DNA of 64,000 bases from Acidiphilium sp. PA (GTDB lineage Bacteria; Pseudomonadota; Alphaproteobacteria; Acetobacterales; Acetobacteraceae). Location: the NCBI RefSeq assembly GCF_026191915.1, contig NZ_JAIMBY010000004.1, positions 186,001 through 250,000 on the forward strand, read 5' to 3'. The position numbers were made by a program, and so were the translations under genes. This document shows positions 1 through 9,482 of this stretch, one piece after another. Positions within the stretch are counted from its first letter, which is position 1; the number at the start of each line of letters is the position of its first letter. The notes beneath the pieces are model-generated. The model was given only the letters and a program-made list of their open reading frames with translations, had not been told where the DNA came from and searched no databases.

Positions 1-329
1 ATTTCCGGCTTACGGATCTCGACGATGTTCAGCGACACCTCGGCCTTCGCCATCACCGACAATTCCTTTTTCAGAACGTCGATATCCTGGCCCTTCTTCC
101 CGATCACCACGCCAGGGCGCGCCGCATAGATCGTCACGCGCGGCTTCTTCGCCGGGCGCTCGATCAACACCTTGGAAATACCCGCGCCCGCCAGCCGCGT
201 CATCAGATGCTCGCGCAGCTTCAAATCGTCATGCAGCAGCTTGGCATAATCGGTGCCCGCAAACCACCGGCTGTCCCAGGTGCGGTTGATGCCGAGCCGC
301 AGCCCGATCGGATTGACCTTGTGACCCAT
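1..329 (-). CDS. rpsC: 30S ribosomal protein S3, N-terminal part (runs off the window)
   Basis: This is the 5' part of the gene for the small-subunit protein S3, which lines the mRNA entry channel of the 30S subunit. On the minus strand the product begins MGHKVNPIG, the hallmark N-terminus of S3, and about 109 codons are visible before the left edge. Its ATG (327-329) shares one base with the TAA stop of rplV (329-331), so the two are translationally coupled in the S10 operon. Gene order rpsS-rplV-rpsC is the universal one. The identity is secure; only the C-terminus is out of view. Confidence 0.96.
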   Translation of the reverse strand, partial: MGHKVNPIGLRLGINRTWDSRWFAGTDYAKLLHDDLKLREHLMTRLAGAGISKVLIERPAKKPRVTIYAARPGVVIGKKGQDIDVLKKELSVMAKAEVSLNIVEIRKPE

Positions 330-808
330 TACGCCTGCGCCCCTTCAATGACCGGACCTTCTGCGCCGACCGGCCGATTACGACCCGCCGCGCTCACGCC
401 CCGCGCGCTGTTCGCGCGCCTTTCAGCCTTGGTAACGATATCCCGCTCGGAGACCACGATGCGCAAATGGCTGAACCATTTCTCGACCCGCGCCGCCTTG
501 CCGCGACCCCGCGCCTGAAACCGGCGCATCACAATGCCGCGGCCGACTTCCGCCGTGGTAACGACCAGACGATCCACATCGAGCTGATGATTGTTCTCGG
601 CATTCGCCACGGCCGACTGCAACAGCTTCTTCACGTCCTGGGCGATCCGCTTCTTGCTGAACGTCAGTTCGGCAATCGCGCGGCCGGCCGGCAGGTTGCG
701 GATCGAGGTCGCAACGATATTGAGCTTGCGGGGGCTGACGCGAATGTTGCGCAGCACCGCCTCGGCTTCGGTTTCCGCCAGCATGCGGGGATGATTGGGC
801 TTGCTCAT
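329..808 (-). CDS. rplV: 50S ribosomal protein L22
   Basis: L22 lines the peptide exit tunnel of the 50S subunit. The product is 159 residues, starting [10 protein letters not shown]. This start lies just after the rpsS stop; an upstream in-frame extension into rpsS is rejected because it lacks family similarity. The conserved core ([41 protein letters not shown]) is complete. The protein is longer than the usual 110-130 residues. The excess is a C-terminal tail after about residue 120, rich in Arg, Ala and Gly, that shows no family motif. It sits between rpsS and rpsC in the S10 operon. Confidence 0.95.
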   Translation of the reverse strand: MSKPNHPRMLAETEAEAVLRNIRVSPRKLNIVATSIRNLPAGRAIAELTFSKKRIAQDVKKLLQSAVANAENNHQLDVDRLVVTTAEVGRGIVMRRFQARGRGKAARVEKWFSHLRIVVSERDIVTKAERRANSARGVSAAGRNRPVGAEGPVIEGAQA

Positions 809-809
809 A

Positions 810-1088
810 TCAGCCTCGTTTCGCCTTCTTGTCGGCCGAATGGCCGGTGAAACTGCGGGTCGGCGAGAATTCGCCGAACTTGTGGCCGACCATGTTCTCG
901 TTGACCTGAACCGGCAGAAACTTCCGGCCATTATACACGCCGAACGTCAGACCGACGAACTGCGGCAGAATGGTCGACCGGCGCGACCAGATCTTGATGA
1001 TCTCATTGCGGCCCGAAGCGCGCGAGGTCTCGGCCTTGGCCAGCATATACCCGTCAACGAACGGGCCTTTCCATACGGAACGTGTCAT
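810..1088 (-). CDS. rpsS: 30S ribosomal protein S19
   Basis: S19 is in the head of the 30S subunit, in complex with S13. The 92-residue product starts [16 protein letters not shown] and carries the conserved core [20 protein letters not shown] and [15 protein letters not shown], so it is full length. It lies three bases downstream of rplB and one base before rplV, as expected for a co-transcribed S10 operon member. No anomalies are seen. Confidence 0.97.
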   Translation of the reverse strand: MTRSVWKGPFVDGYMLAKAETSRASGRNEIIKIWSRRSTILPQFVGLTFGVYNGRKFLPVQVNENMVGHKFGEFSPTRSFTGHSADKKAKRG

Positions 1089-1091
1089 CGA

Positions 1092-1925
1092 TCAGCCCTT
1101 CCCGACCTTACGGCGCCGGATGATCAGATCATCCGTCCGCTTGTTCGAACGTGTCTTGTAGCCCTTGGTCGGCTTGCCCCACGGCGTCACCGGATGACGC
1201 CCGCCCGAGGTCCGGCCTTCACCACCACCCAACGGGTGATCGACCGGGTTCATCGACACGCCACGATTATGCGGCCGCCGGCCCAGCCAGCGATTGCGCC
1301 CCGCCTTGCCGAGTTCCTGGTTCGAATGGTCCGGGTTCGACACCGCACCGATCGTCGCCATGCACTCGCCGCGGATCAACCGCAGCTCGCCCGACATCAG
1401 CTTGACCTGGGCATAACCCTGATCCTTGCCGACCAGCTGGGCAAACGTCCCCGCCGAACGCGCCATCTTGCCGCCGGCACCCGCCTTCAGCTCGATATTG
1501 CAAATGATCGTGCCGACCGGAATGGCAGCCAGCGGCATCGCATTGCCCGGCTTGATATCGACCTTCAGACCCGAGATCACCTGATCGCCGACTTTAAGCC
1601 GCTGCGGTGCCAAAATGTACGAAAGCTCGCCATCGGCATATTTCACCAGCGCCAGGAAGGCCGAACGGTTCGGGTCATATTCCAGCCGCTCGACCGTCGC
1701 CGCCACGTCGAATTTGCGGCGCTTGAAATCGACCAGACGATACGTCCGCTTATGTCCGCCGCCCCGGAAATAGCTGGTGGTACGGCCATGATTGTTGCGC
1801 CCGCCGGTGGAGTGCTTGCCCTCGGTCAAACCCTTGACCGGCTTGCCTTTCCAAAGTTCCGAGCGATCGATCAGGACGGTGCCGCGCAGGCTCGCCGTGA
1901 CCGGTTTGAAATGTTTCAATGCCAT
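1092..1925 (-). CDS. rplB: 50S ribosomal protein L2
   Basis: L2 is a primary 23S rRNA-binding protein needed for subunit association and the peptidyl-transferase centre. The 277-residue product has the N-terminal [22 protein letters not shown] region and the C-terminal conserved segment around [20 protein letters not shown] (about residues 220-240). That segment contains the histidine linked to peptidyl transfer. Length matches the family (about 275). It follows rplW by 10 bases in the usual order. Confidence 0.98.
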   Translation of the reverse strand: MALKHFKPVTASLRGTVLIDRSELWKGKPVKGLTEGKHSTGGRNNHGRTTSYFRGGGHKRTYRLVDFKRRKFDVAATVERLEYDPNRSAFLALVKYADGELSYILAPQRLKVGDQVISGLKVDIKPGNAMPLAAIPVGTIICNIELKAGAGGKMARSAGTFAQLVGKDQGYAQVKLMSGELRLIRGECMATIGAVSNPDHSNQELGKAGRNRWLGRRPHNRGVSMNPVDHPLGGGEGRTSGGRHPVTPWGKPTKGYKTRSNKRTDDLIIRRRKVGKG

Positions 1926-1935
1926 CGGTTTCGCC

Positions 1936-2277
1936 TTACGTCAGACGCGTCGTGAAATCGATCGACTGGCCCTCGGCCAGCGTCACGAATGCTTTTTTCA
2001 GATCGGACCGCTTACCCGGCCGCCCCTTGAAGCGCTTCGCCTTGCCCTTCTGGATCAGCGTGTTCACACCGGTCACCTTCACGCCGAACAACCCCTCGAC
2101 CGAAGCCTTGATCATCGGCTTGGTCGCATCGATCGCAACCTTGAACCCAACCTGGTTCCGTTCCGACAGCGCCGTCGCCTTCTCGGTGATCAGCGGCCCG
2201 CGGATCACATCGAACATCGCCTCGCGGGACAGCACCGGCTTTTTCGCCGCCGGCGTCTTGCTCACACTGCTGCTCAT
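1936..2277 (-). CDS. rplW: 50S ribosomal protein L23
   Basis: L23 sits beside the peptide exit tunnel and is the docking site for trigger factor and SRP. The 113-residue product has the conserved [12 protein letters not shown] near residue 25 and the C-terminal [22 protein letters not shown] stretch (here split by conserved Arg and Lys contacts to rRNA). A 20-residue N-terminal lead ([13 protein letters not shown]) precedes the core. Its start overlaps the rplD stop by four bases (ATGA), indicating translational coupling. Confidence 0.95.
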   Translation of the reverse strand: MSSSVSKTPAAKKPVLSREAMFDVIRGPLITEKATALSERNQVGFKVAIDATKPMIKASVEGLFGVKVTGVNTLIQKGKAKRFKGRPGKRSDLKKAFVTLAEGQSIDFTTRLT

Positions 2278-2933
2278 GCCGCGATCTCCTCATGCGAGGC
2301 TTCGCTGTGCGGAACCTTCCCCGCCAGGCGCAGCTTCAAACCCTCGAGACCAGCTGTCGTGATCGCCAGAATATCGTGGTGGAGAATGTCATATACATTC
2401 GCCCCCACCACCGGCAGCACATCGATCCCGATCAGATTGCGGCTCGCCCGCGCAAACCCATCGTCAACCACAAAATCAACGATCAAAGTCCGGCCCCAGC
2501 CAAGCTTCTTGATCTTGCTGCTCAGTTCCGAAGTCTTGGCGACCCCCGCAACCGTATCCAACACGACCAGCTTGCCCTCGAGCGCCTTCTGCGACAGCGC
2601 GAAAATCAACCCGAGCCGGCGCACCTTCTTGTTCAGCGAATAGCCATGATCCCGCACGACCGGACCATGCACCACACCACCGGTGCGGAACTGCGGCGCG
2701 CGCAACGAACCCTGGCGCGCATTGCCGGTGCCCTTTTGGCGGAACGGCTTCTTCGTGGTGCCCTGCACCTCGCCCATGCCCTTGGTCTTGTGCGTGCCGG
2801 CGCGGCGCTTGGCCAGCTGCCAATGCACGACACGCGCCAGAATATCCGGGCGCGGCGCCATGCCGAAATACTCTTCAGGCAGTTCGATCTTGCCCGCGGT
2901 CTCGGCCTGCAGCGTATAGATATCGTATTCCAT
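2274..2933 (-). CDS. rplD: 50S ribosomal protein L4
   Basis: L4 binds 23S rRNA and forms the exit-tunnel constriction together with L22; in enterobacteria it also represses its own operon. The 219-residue product has the conserved tunnel loop [19 protein letters not shown] (about residues 60-80) and the following [14 protein letters not shown]. Length is slightly above the usual 205. The gene follows rplC by four bases and overlaps rplW by four bases. It is a regular member of the S10 operon. Confidence 0.97.
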   Translation of the reverse strand: MEYDIYTLQAETAGKIELPEEYFGMAPRPDILARVVHWQLAKRRAGTHKTKGMGEVQGTTKKPFRQKGTGNARQGSLRAPQFRTGGVVHGPVVRDHGYSLNKKVRRLGLIFALSQKALEGKLVVLDTVAGVAKTSELSSKIKKLGWGRTLIVDFVVDDGFARASRNLIGIDVLPVVGANVYDILHHDILAITTAGLEGLKLRLAGKVPHSEASHEEIAA

Positions 2934-2937
2934 CGTC

Positions 2938-3612
2938 TCAGCCTTTCAACGCGGCAGGATAGGCCGCATCGGCCGGACGGGCTTTCTTCACCGCGTCGCG
3001 CACGAATACATAGCCGTTCTTCGCACCGGGAATGCCGCCCTTGATCATGATCAGGCCGCGCGCCTCATCGACCGCCGCAATCTCGAGATTCATCGTGGTG
3101 ATCCGCTTGTCACCCAGATGACCCGCCATCTTCTTGTTCTTGAAGGTCTTGCCTGGATCCTGACGGTTACCGGTCGAGCCCAGCGAACGATGGCTGATCG
3201 AAACGCCGTGCGAGGCTTCAAGACCGGCAAAGTTCCAGCGCTTCATGCCACCGGCAAACCCCTTGCCCTTACTGATGCCCGCGACATCGACCTTCTGGCC
3301 CGCCGCGAAATGCGTAGGCGACAGGACCGCACCGGTTTCCAACACGGCGTCATCAGCCACGCGGAACTCGACCAGCTTCATCGCCGGTTCGACCTTCGCG
3401 TTCGCATAATGACCCTTCATCGGCTTCGACACGTTCTTGGTCTTGGCATGGCCAAACCCCAGCTGAACCGCCGCATAGCCGTCGGAGTCCACAGTCTTCG
3501 CCATCACCACCCGCACATCGTCCATGTGCAGAACGGTGACCGGCACATGGGTGCCGTCATCCCTGAACAACCGGGTCATCCCCAGCTTCTTTGCAATAAT
3601 ACCGGTGCGCAT
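2938..3612 (-). CDS. rplC: 50S ribosomal protein L3
   Basis: L3 is an early-assembly 50S protein whose loop reaches the peptidyl-transferase centre. The product starts [16 protein letters not shown], the classic N-terminus. It contains [16 protein letters not shown] and [33 protein letters not shown] split over about residues 125-170, with the glutamine that is methylated in other bacteria. A GTG codon directly precedes the ATG (3613-3615), so a one-residue longer start is possible. The ATG is preferred on family grounds. Confidence 0.96.
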   Translation of the reverse strand: MRTGIIAKKLGMTRLFRDDGTHVPVTVLHMDDVRVVMAKTVDSDGYAAVQLGFGHAKTKNVSKPMKGHYANAKVEPAMKLVEFRVADDAVLETGAVLSPTHFAAGQKVDVAGISKGKGFAGGMKRWNFAGLEASHGVSISHRSLGSTGNRQDPGKTFKNKKMAGHLGDKRITTMNLEIAAVDEARGLIMIKGGIPGAKNGYVFVRDAVKKARPADAAYPAALKG

Positions 3613-3629
3613 CACACTACTTCCAGATA

Positions 3630-3938
3630 TCAGATCTTGATTTCGACATCGACGCCGGCCGCAAGGTCGAGCTTCATCAGCGCATCAACCGTCTGCGGCG
3701 TCGGATCGACAATGTCGAGCAGCCGCAGATGAGTGCGGATTTCGAATTGTTCGCGGCTCTTCTTGTCGACATGCGGCGACCGGTTGACGGTGAAACGCTC
3801 GATATGCGTCGGCAGGGGGATCGGCCCCCGAACCTGCGCGCCCGTCCGCCGTGCGGTGTTCACGATCTCCTTGGTGCTGTTATCGAGCACCCGGTGATCA
3901 TACGCCTTGAGGCGAATACGGATATTCTGATTGTCCAT
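3630..3938 (-). CDS. rpsJ: 30S ribosomal protein S10
   Basis: S10 is a 30S head protein and, as NusE, part of the antitermination complex. The 102-residue product starts [19 protein letters not shown] and has the full conserved body ([34 protein letters not shown]). A TTG two codons upstream is in frame but is not needed by the family alignment. It is the first gene of the S10 operon, separated from tuf by a rho-independent terminator, so its promoter should lie between about 3940 and 4040. Confidence 0.97.
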   Translation of the reverse strand: MDNQNIRIRLKAYDHRVLDNSTKEIVNTARRTGAQVRGPIPLPTHIERFTVNRSPHVDKKSREQFEIRTHLRLLDIVDPTPQTVDALMKLDLAAGVDVEIKI

Positions 3939-3982
3939 CGTCAAAACCTATAGTCGTTACAAAGAGCGGGGGCAGAAAAGCC

Positions 3983-4024
3983 AAAAAACCACCCCGCCCA
4001 CCGGCATGAACCGGAAGGCGGGGC
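3983..4024 (-). terminator. Rho-independent terminator after tuf
   Basis: Read on the minus strand, a stem CCCCGCC/GGCGGGG (4017-4023 with 3992-3998) encloses an inner CCGG/CCGG pair. It is followed within three bases by a run of six T (3988-3983). It lies just past the tuf stop and ends the str operon, making the S10 operon a separate transcription unit. Confidence 0.85.
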
Positions 4025-4040
4025 TGTATCAAACCGGAGC

Positions 4041-5228
4041 CTACTTCGTGACCTTGGCGACGACGCCCGAACCAACGGTCCGGCCACCTTCACGGATCGC
4101 AAAGCGCAGACCTTCATCCATCGCGATCGGCGCGATCAGCTCAACCGCAACCGTCACGTTGTCACCCGGCATCACCATCTCGACGCCATCCGGCAACGTC
4201 ACCACACCGGTCACATCGGTGGTGCGGAAGTAGAACTGCGGACGGTAGTTGGTAAAGAACGGCGTATGACGGCCACCCTCTTCCTTGTTCAGAATATAGA
4301 CCGAACCCGAGAAATTGGTGTGCGGGGTGATCGAGCCGGGAGCCGCCAGAACCTGGCCACGCTCGACATCTTCACGCTTCGTGCCGCGCAGCAGCGCACC
4401 AATGTTATCGCCCGCCTGGCCCTGATCGAGCAGCTTGCGGAACATCTCCACGCCGGTGACGATCGTCTTCACAGTCGCCTTCAGACCCACGATCTCGACT
4501 TCGTCACCAACCTTGACAATGCCGCGCTCGACGCGGCCGGTCACCACGGTGCCACGACCCGAGATCGAGAACACGTCTTCCACCGGCATCAGGAACGGCT
4601 TGTCGATCGGGCGCTCCGGCTGCGGAATATAGGAGTCAACCGCCGCCATCAGCTCGATCACGGCCTGCTCGCCGATCTCCTGCTGCTTGTCTTCCAGCGC
4701 GCACAGCGCCGAACCCTTGATGATGGGAATGTCATCGCCGGGATATTCATACTTGTTCAGCAGATCGCGCACTTCCATCTCGACCAGCTCAACAAGGTCG
4801 GGATCGGCCATGTCCATCTTGTTCAGGAACACGACGAGCGCCGGCACGCCAACCTGACGGGCGAGCAGAATATGCTCGCGCGTCTGCGGCATCGGGCCAT
4901 CGGCGGCCGAAACCACCAGAATGGCGCCATCCATCTGCGCCGCGCCGGTGATCATGTTCTTCACATAGTCGGCATGGCCGGGGCAATCGACATGGGCATA
5001 ATGCCGGTTCGCGGTCTCGTACTCGACATGCGCGGTCGCGATCGTAATGCCACGCGCACGCTCTTCCGGCGCCGCATCGATGCTGTCATAGGCGCGGAAC
5101 GTCGCGCCGCCCGACTTTGCCAGCACCTTGGTGATGGCCGCCGTCAGCGACGTCTTGCCATGATCGACGTGGCCGATCGTGCCAATGTTGCAGTGCGGCT
5201 TGTTCCGCTCGAATTTAGCCTTGGCCAT
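4041..5228 (-). CDS. tuf: Elongation factor Tu
   Basis: EF-Tu is the GTPase that brings aminoacyl-tRNA to the ribosome. The 395-residue product is full length. It shows the G1 loop GHVDHGKTS (residues 19-27), the switch I RARGIT, the G3 DCPGHADY, the G4 NKMDMAD, and the two C-terminal barrel domains ending in [14 protein letters not shown]. It follows rpsG by 64 bases; in nearly all relatives fusA would lie between them, but there is no room here. Whether the genome has a second tuf cannot be told from the window. Confidence 0.98.
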   Translation of the reverse strand: MAKAKFERNKPHCNIGTIGHVDHGKTSLTAAITKVLAKSGGATFRAYDSIDAAPEERARGITIATAHVEYETANRHYAHVDCPGHADYVKNMITGAAQMDGAILVVSAADGPMPQTREHILLARQVGVPALVVFLNKMDMADPDLVELVEMEVRDLLNKYEYPGDDIPIIKGSALCALEDKQQEIGEQAVIELMAAVDSYIPQPERPIDKPFLMPVEDVFSISGRGTVVTGRVERGIVKVGDEVEIVGLKATVKTIVTGVEMFRKLLDQGQAGDNIGALLRGTKREDVERGQVLAAPGSITPHTNFSGSVYILNKEEGGRHTPFFTNYRPQFYFRTTDVTGVVTLPDGVEMVMPGDNVTVAVELIAPIAMDEGLRFAIREGGRTVGSGVVAKVTK

Positions 5229-5292
5229 GGGTATCTCCGTCTCGTATTTGGGTCAGCGCCGCAATCAAAACCGGCGTCAGATGAGTTTCCGT

Positions 5293-5769
5293 CTACCAGC
5301 GATAATGGCTGAACGCCTTGTTGGCTTCGGCCATGCGATGCGTGTCTTCACGCTTCTTCACTGCCGCACCACGGTTGTTCACCGCGTCCAGCAGCTCGTT
5401 CGACAACCGGTCCTCCATCGTGTGCTCGCCCCGCTTGCGCGCACTCTCGATGATCCAGCGGATCGCCAAAGCCTGGCGCCGCTCGGTCCGCACTTCGACC
5501 GGAACCTGATACGTCGCACCACCAACCCGGCGCGACCGCACCTCGATCGCCGGCTTCACATTATCAAGCGCCTCATGAAACATCCGAACCGGATCGGCAT
5601 TGTTGCCGCCCCGCTTCTTCAAACTGTCCAGCGCACCATAGACAATCGTCTCGGCCGCCGATTTCTTGCCATCATACATCAGCACATTCATGAAACGGCT
5701 GATCACCACATCACCGAATTTCGGATCGGGCAAAACTTCGCGTTTGGTCGCGGAATGACGTCTGCTCAC
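5293..5769 (-). CDS. rpsG: 30S ribosomal protein S7
   Basis: S7 nucleates assembly of the 30S head and contacts tRNA at the E site. The 158-residue product has the usual N-terminus [20 protein letters not shown] and the conserved [12 protein letters not shown] (about residues 82-93), [10 protein letters not shown] and [20 protein letters not shown] segments. It lies 11 bases after rpsL in the str operon. The next gene downstream is tuf instead of fusA. Confidence 0.97.
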   Translation of the reverse strand: MSRRHSATKREVLPDPKFGDVVISRFMNVLMYDGKKSAAETIVYGALDSLKKRGGNNADPVRMFHEALDNVKPAIEVRSRRVGGATYQVPVEVRTERRQALAIRWIIESARKRGEHTMEDRLSNELLDAVNNRGAAVKKREDTHRMAEANKAFSHYRW

Positions 5770-5780
5770 GAACTCTCTCC

Positions 5781-6152
5781 TTACTTCGGCCGCTTTGCGC
5801 CATACAGCGAACGACGCTGACGGCGCTTGGCAATGCCCTGCGTGTCGAGCACGCCACGCAGAATATGATAACGCACGCCCGGCAAATCCTTCACGCGGCC
5901 ACCACGGATCAGCACCACCGAGTGCTCCTGCAGATTATGCCCCTCGCCCGGAATGTAGCTCACAACCTCATAACCATTCGTCAGGCGCACCTTGGCAACC
6001 TTACGCAAGGCCGAGTTCGGCTTCTTCGGCGTCGTGGTATAAACGCGGGTGCAAACACCACGCTTCTGCGGGCAGTTCTGCAGCGCCGGCACCTTGTTGC
6101 GCTTGGCCCGAACTTCACGCCCCTTGGCGATCAACTGATTGATAGTCGGCAT
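5781..6152 (-). CDS. rpsL: 30S ribosomal protein S12
   Basis: S12 controls decoding accuracy in the 30S A site. The start [15 protein letters not shown] gives the standard 123 residues; a 42-codon upstream in-frame extension has no family support. The decoding loops [11 protein letters not shown] (Lys43, Lys44) and [13 protein letters not shown] (Lys88) keep the lysines whose mutation gives streptomycin resistance, so this is the sensitive-type sequence. It is the first gene of the str operon. Upstream, on the other strand, is an acetyltransferase gene where rpoC would normally be. Confidence 0.98.
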   Translation of the reverse strand: MPTINQLIAKGREVRAKRNKVPALQNCPQKRGVCTRVYTTTPKKPNSALRKVAKVRLTNGYEVVSYIPGEGHNLQEHSVVLIRGGRVKDLPGVRYHILRGVLDTQGIAKRRQRRSLYGAKRPK

Positions 6153-6520
6153 GCACTCGTCGTCCTTCTGGCCTAAATCCGTCTCGCCCAAACAAGGCAG
6201 CGGTATCTCACCCGTCACGCGCTCATACAAACACCGCAGGGCAGAGAACACTCCACCTGCGGCAACCCAGACCCGCAACCTAAGTCAGCCCCAAAGGGCG
6301 ACGGCGCCGCAAGCGTGAGAATAATGAACGGCGCGACCGGGAAATCCCCGCGTCTCGCTGAGGCGTCACCCTTAAGAGCCGCACACCCCAGAGTCAAGTC
6401 GATTCCCCGGAAAAAGGCCAGGGCTCTGCCCTGGACCCGCTGGGGCCTCAGGCCCCAGACCCCATTGGAAAGAGAATGATTTTGTTGCGCCGATACCGAT
6501 GGCATGGAAGAGTATGGCCG
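6153..6520. other. Intergenic region between rpsL and a divergent acetyltransferase gene
   Basis: This stretch of about 370 bases must hold the promoter of the str operon (minus strand) and of the acetyltransferase gene (plus strand); no convincing -35/-10 pair could be picked by eye. It also holds a GC-rich palindromic repeat at 6421-6460, listed separately. No gene is supported here. Confidence 0.5.
6421..6460. repeat. GC-rich palindromic intergenic element
   Basis: A small hairpin AGGGCTCTGCCCT (6421-6433) is followed by a near-perfect palindrome CTGGGGCCTCAGGCCCCAG (6441-6459; 9-bp arms, 1-base loop). Similar elements are familiar from intergenic regions of Alphaproteobacteria (from memory, not searched). 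No second copy was noticed in this window. It could act as a terminator-like or REP-like structure. Confidence 0.55.
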
Positions 6521-7495
6521 ATGACCCACGCATTTCCACCATCGCTCGAAATCAGCGTGATCGACCGTCGAAATATAGACTTATGGTTCCAAATCGGCCC
6601 GAAGCCCGCAAAAGCTCAAGCAGCACGGGACCGCGTGCTGGCTAACATCTCCTCAAACACACCTCACAACGTGGTCCGCCTCGTCGCACATCAGGGATTT
6701 GAGACATACGCGAGAATTGCAACCGAAATCGATCCCCGGGGTCGGTTGCAGCTTTGGCCGCCTGTCTTCGCTGATGCGTTATCGGTGTGCCAGAAAAAAA
6801 GTATCGCCGGTTTGATACTGAACCGAACACTGGAACTATTTTCCGATATTGAAATCAAATATGGTGAGGCTCGCTTTCTCGAGAGTCACCCTGATGCGTC
6901 AGTGTGGCGGGGTGCTGTGGTCGCTGACCGCTTTGAATTCACTGCGGCAGCCGCTATCCTGGCTCATCGACGCTCAGCAGTGACGCGAAAGACTTCAATC
7001 GCCCGCAGCATCACGGGCGGGGGTCATTTCACAGAAACCGGTCTGCTTGATCTATACCTCGCATGCCAAACCGATACGATGGACCGAGCCGATAACGACC
7101 CCTTGATCGATTTGCGAGCCGATATGGCGGAATTTCTCGATCCTACCGAACCCAGCGCCGATCGTACCATCTGGCTGGTCGCAACCGAGGGCGACGAGCC
7201 CATCGGGCTCCTCATCCCCCAGATTGATCGTGAAACACGATTAGGATGGATCGTCTATGTGGGTGTGACCAAATCTCATAGGGGCAAGCGCGTCGGCACA
7301 GCGCTGATTGAACGCTGTCTCGCCGATCACGACGTCCCGGGACTGCAATGGAACGCCATGGTCGATCTGATCAACGCCCCCTCCATGAAACTCCATCGAT
7401 CGAGCGGTTTCGCCGATACGTTCGACCGATTCATTACCTACCGCAAACCCTGGAGCCGGGCCGCGGACGATAGCGCAGCAGCCGCACCAGTCTGA
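6521..7495 (+). CDS. GNAT-family N-acetyltransferase
   Basis: The product is a putative acetyl-CoA-dependent N-acetyltransferase of unknown substrate, about 324 residues. The C-terminal half carries a GNAT fold: a strand region LGWIVYVGVTKSHRGKRVGTALIERCL whose RGKRVGTA is the acetyl-CoA pyrophosphate-binding loop, then an aromatic/His segment LHRSSGFADTFDRF typical of motif B. The N-terminal half is of uncertain type and may be a degenerate second GNAT-like domain. The start at 6521 is preceded by GGAAGAG at a good distance; an in-frame ATG at 6476 is the alternative. Base use is visibly more AT-rich than its neighbours. It is inserted on the opposite strand between the rpoC remnant and rpsL, which suggests acquisition by transfer. 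Confidence 0.75.
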   Translation: MTHAFPPSLEISVIDRRNIDLWFQIGPKPAKAQAARDRVLANISSNTPHNVVRLVAHQGFETYARIATEIDPRGRLQLWPPVFADALSVCQKKSIAGLILNRTLELFSDIEIKYGEARFLESHPDASVWRGAVVADRFEFTAAAAILAHRRSAVTRKTSIARSITGGGHFTETGLLDLYLACQTDTMDRADNDPLIDLRADMAEFLDPTEPSADRTIWLVATEGDEPIGLLIPQIDRETRLGWIVYVGVTKSHRGKRVGTALIERCLADHDVPGLQWNAMVDLINAPSMKLHRSSGFADTFDRFITYRKPWSRAADDSAAAAPV

Positions 7496-7502
7496 GACTC
7501 CC

Positions 7503-7540
7503 AAAAGTTTTTTGCTTCTTTTTTACAAAAAAGAAGTCTT
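7503..7540. repeat. T-rich palindromic repeat, copy 1 (single)
   Basis: AAAGTTTTTTG precedes the inverted repeat CTTCTTTTTT (7515-7524), AC, AAAAAAGAAG (7527-7536). It sits between the convergent acetyltransferase gene and rpoC remnant and can end transcription from either side. Related copies occur near 13889, 45594, 45686, 54541 and 54641. Confidence 0.85.
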
Positions 7541-7557
7541 CCTTCCTCCCTGAACCC

Positions 7558-7586
7558 AAAAAACCGGCACCCCGAAGGATGCCGGC
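7558..7586 (-). terminator. Rho-independent terminator of the rpoC remnant
   Basis: On the minus strand GCCGGCATCC, TTC, GGGGTGCCGG forms a strong stem-loop directly followed by six T (7563-7558). It lies about 25 bases past the rpoC stop codon, which is where the native rpoBC terminator would be. The remnant has therefore kept its original 3' flank. Confidence 0.85.
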
Positions 7587-7611
7587 TTCTTTACTCCACC
7601 GAACCAGGCCG

Positions 7612-8398
<787 letters not shown>

Positions 8399-8752
8399 TT
8401 ACCTGTGGAGGTTTGCCGCATCTAAGGCTTTCAGGTACGCGGCCCAGCGCTGGCTGTATTCACGGCCTAGCCGATGCAGATAGTCCCAGGAATAGATGCC
8501 TGTGCCATGACCGTCGTCGAAACTTATACGTACGGCATAATGTCCGTTGGGTTCGAGGTTTATGATGCCGACGGCGCGTTTACCGGCGACCAGTTGGCGC
8601 TGTTCGGGGCTATGGCCTTGAACTTCGGCGCTGGGGCTTTCGATCCGCAGGTATTCCGCTGGCAGGACGAAATTTGTGCCGTCGGAAAAGCTGATTTCCA
8701 GCACGCGTTCGGCGCGTTTCAACCTGATTTCGGTGGGTTGCGGCGCCGTCAC
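8399..8752 (-). CDS. GBBH-like N-terminal domain protein (DUF971)
   Basis: The 117-residue protein has the compact fold found at the N-terminus of gamma-butyrobetaine hydroxylase and as stand-alone DUF971 proteins. The pattern is [10 protein letters not shown]...[15 protein letters not shown]...[35 protein letters not shown], with the family-typical DGHxTGIYSWxYL motif. In many bacteria such stand-alone proteins lie near iron-sulfur cluster assembly genes, but no biochemical role is firmly set. It overlaps the preceding Trm112-like gene by four bases (ATGA), so the two form an operon. Confidence 0.85.
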   Translation of the reverse strand: MTAPQPTEIRLKRAERVLEISFSDGTNFVLPAEYLRIESPSAEVQGHSPEQRQLVAGKRAVGIINLEPNGHYAVRISFDDGHGTGIYSWDYLHRLGREYSQRWAAYLKALDAANLHR

Positions 8753-8934
8753 GCGTCGAGCTTGCGGGCTTCATCGATCAGCATGATCGGAATGCCGTCG
8801 CGGATCGGAAACGCGAGTCCAGCCCGTTCACTGATCAATTCGCTATTGGCGCGATCATAGACGAGCGGCCCCTTGGTCAGCGGGCAGACCAGAACTTCGA
8901 GTAGTTTCGGGTCGATCGGCGCCGGATCGGTCAT
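8749..8934 (-). CDS. Trm112-like (YcaR/UPF0434) small protein
   Basis: This 61-residue protein of the Trm112/YcaR family starts [17 protein letters not shown] and ends [18 protein letters not shown], the conserved signature. Eukaryotic Trm112 activates methyltransferases; bacterial members are small, and only one cysteine of the zinc-ribbon pattern is kept here. The gene overlaps the DUF971 gene by four bases. A tRNA-Arg gene lies just upstream. Confidence 0.88.
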   Translation of the reverse strand: MTDPAPIDPKLLEVLVCPLTKGPLVYDRANSELISERAGLAFPIRDGIPIMLIDEARKLDA

Positions 8935-8961
8935 GGCGCAGGTCCTTCGCGATGAGGAAAA

Positions 8962-9038
8962 TGGCGCACCCGAAGAGACTCGAACTCCTAACCCCCAGAT
9001 TCGTAGTCTGGTGCTCTATCCAGTTGAGCTACGGGTGC
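8962..9038 (-). tRNA. tRNA-Arg (anticodon ACG)
   Basis: The minus strand folds as a cloverleaf: acceptor GCACCCG with CGGGTGC, T8-A9, D arm GCTC...GAGC, anticodon stem CCAGA/TCTGG around the loop CTACGAA (anticodon ACG, read as ICG), a five-base T stem around TTCGAGT, discriminator G and encoded CCA. It is 77 nt long. Confidence 0.95.
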
Positions 9039-9236
9039 GCTGATGGGGGTGGATTAGCCGAAGGCGCTCAGGATCGCAAGGGTGCAGCGACGGCGACCGT
9101 ATATTTAAAAAACCGTGCGAACTGGCGTCCGCTCGCGCCGTTCGTCGCATTGTGGACGTACGAACCGTTCGTCGGACATTGGGTGGGGTGATGGTGATGT
9201 GCGGCTATCAGGGTAATCGACGGCAAGGAGCAGGAA

Positions 9237-9312
<76 letters not shown>

Positions 9313-9482
9313 ATCCCTGCCCGCCGAGGCCATCGCAGCGCCGGACCCGCGCCTTCTAGCAACACCGTCATCATCTGTGAAGACCCTGCCTGACCACCAC
9401 TTGATCATTCCGGGTTTATGGCGAATTAGGACACGTCAAAGGTGCAATCGCACCGCCCGATTTTATATGAAGCAGGATTGCC

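Noticed and set aside
795-1955. Long plus-strand open frame of 386 codons over rpsS, rplB and rplW
   Set aside because: It is antisense to highly conserved ribosomal genes and has no recognisable domain; high GC content creates such frames by chance.
4266-5312. Plus-strand frame of 348 codons opposite tuf
   Set aside because: Antisense shadow of EF-Tu; Arg/His/Leu-rich composition is typical of shadow frames.
9042-9236. Possible third tRNA or small RNA between the two tRNA genes
   Set aside because: No cloverleaf or terminator could be drawn; only an AT-rich patch that may be part of a promoter.
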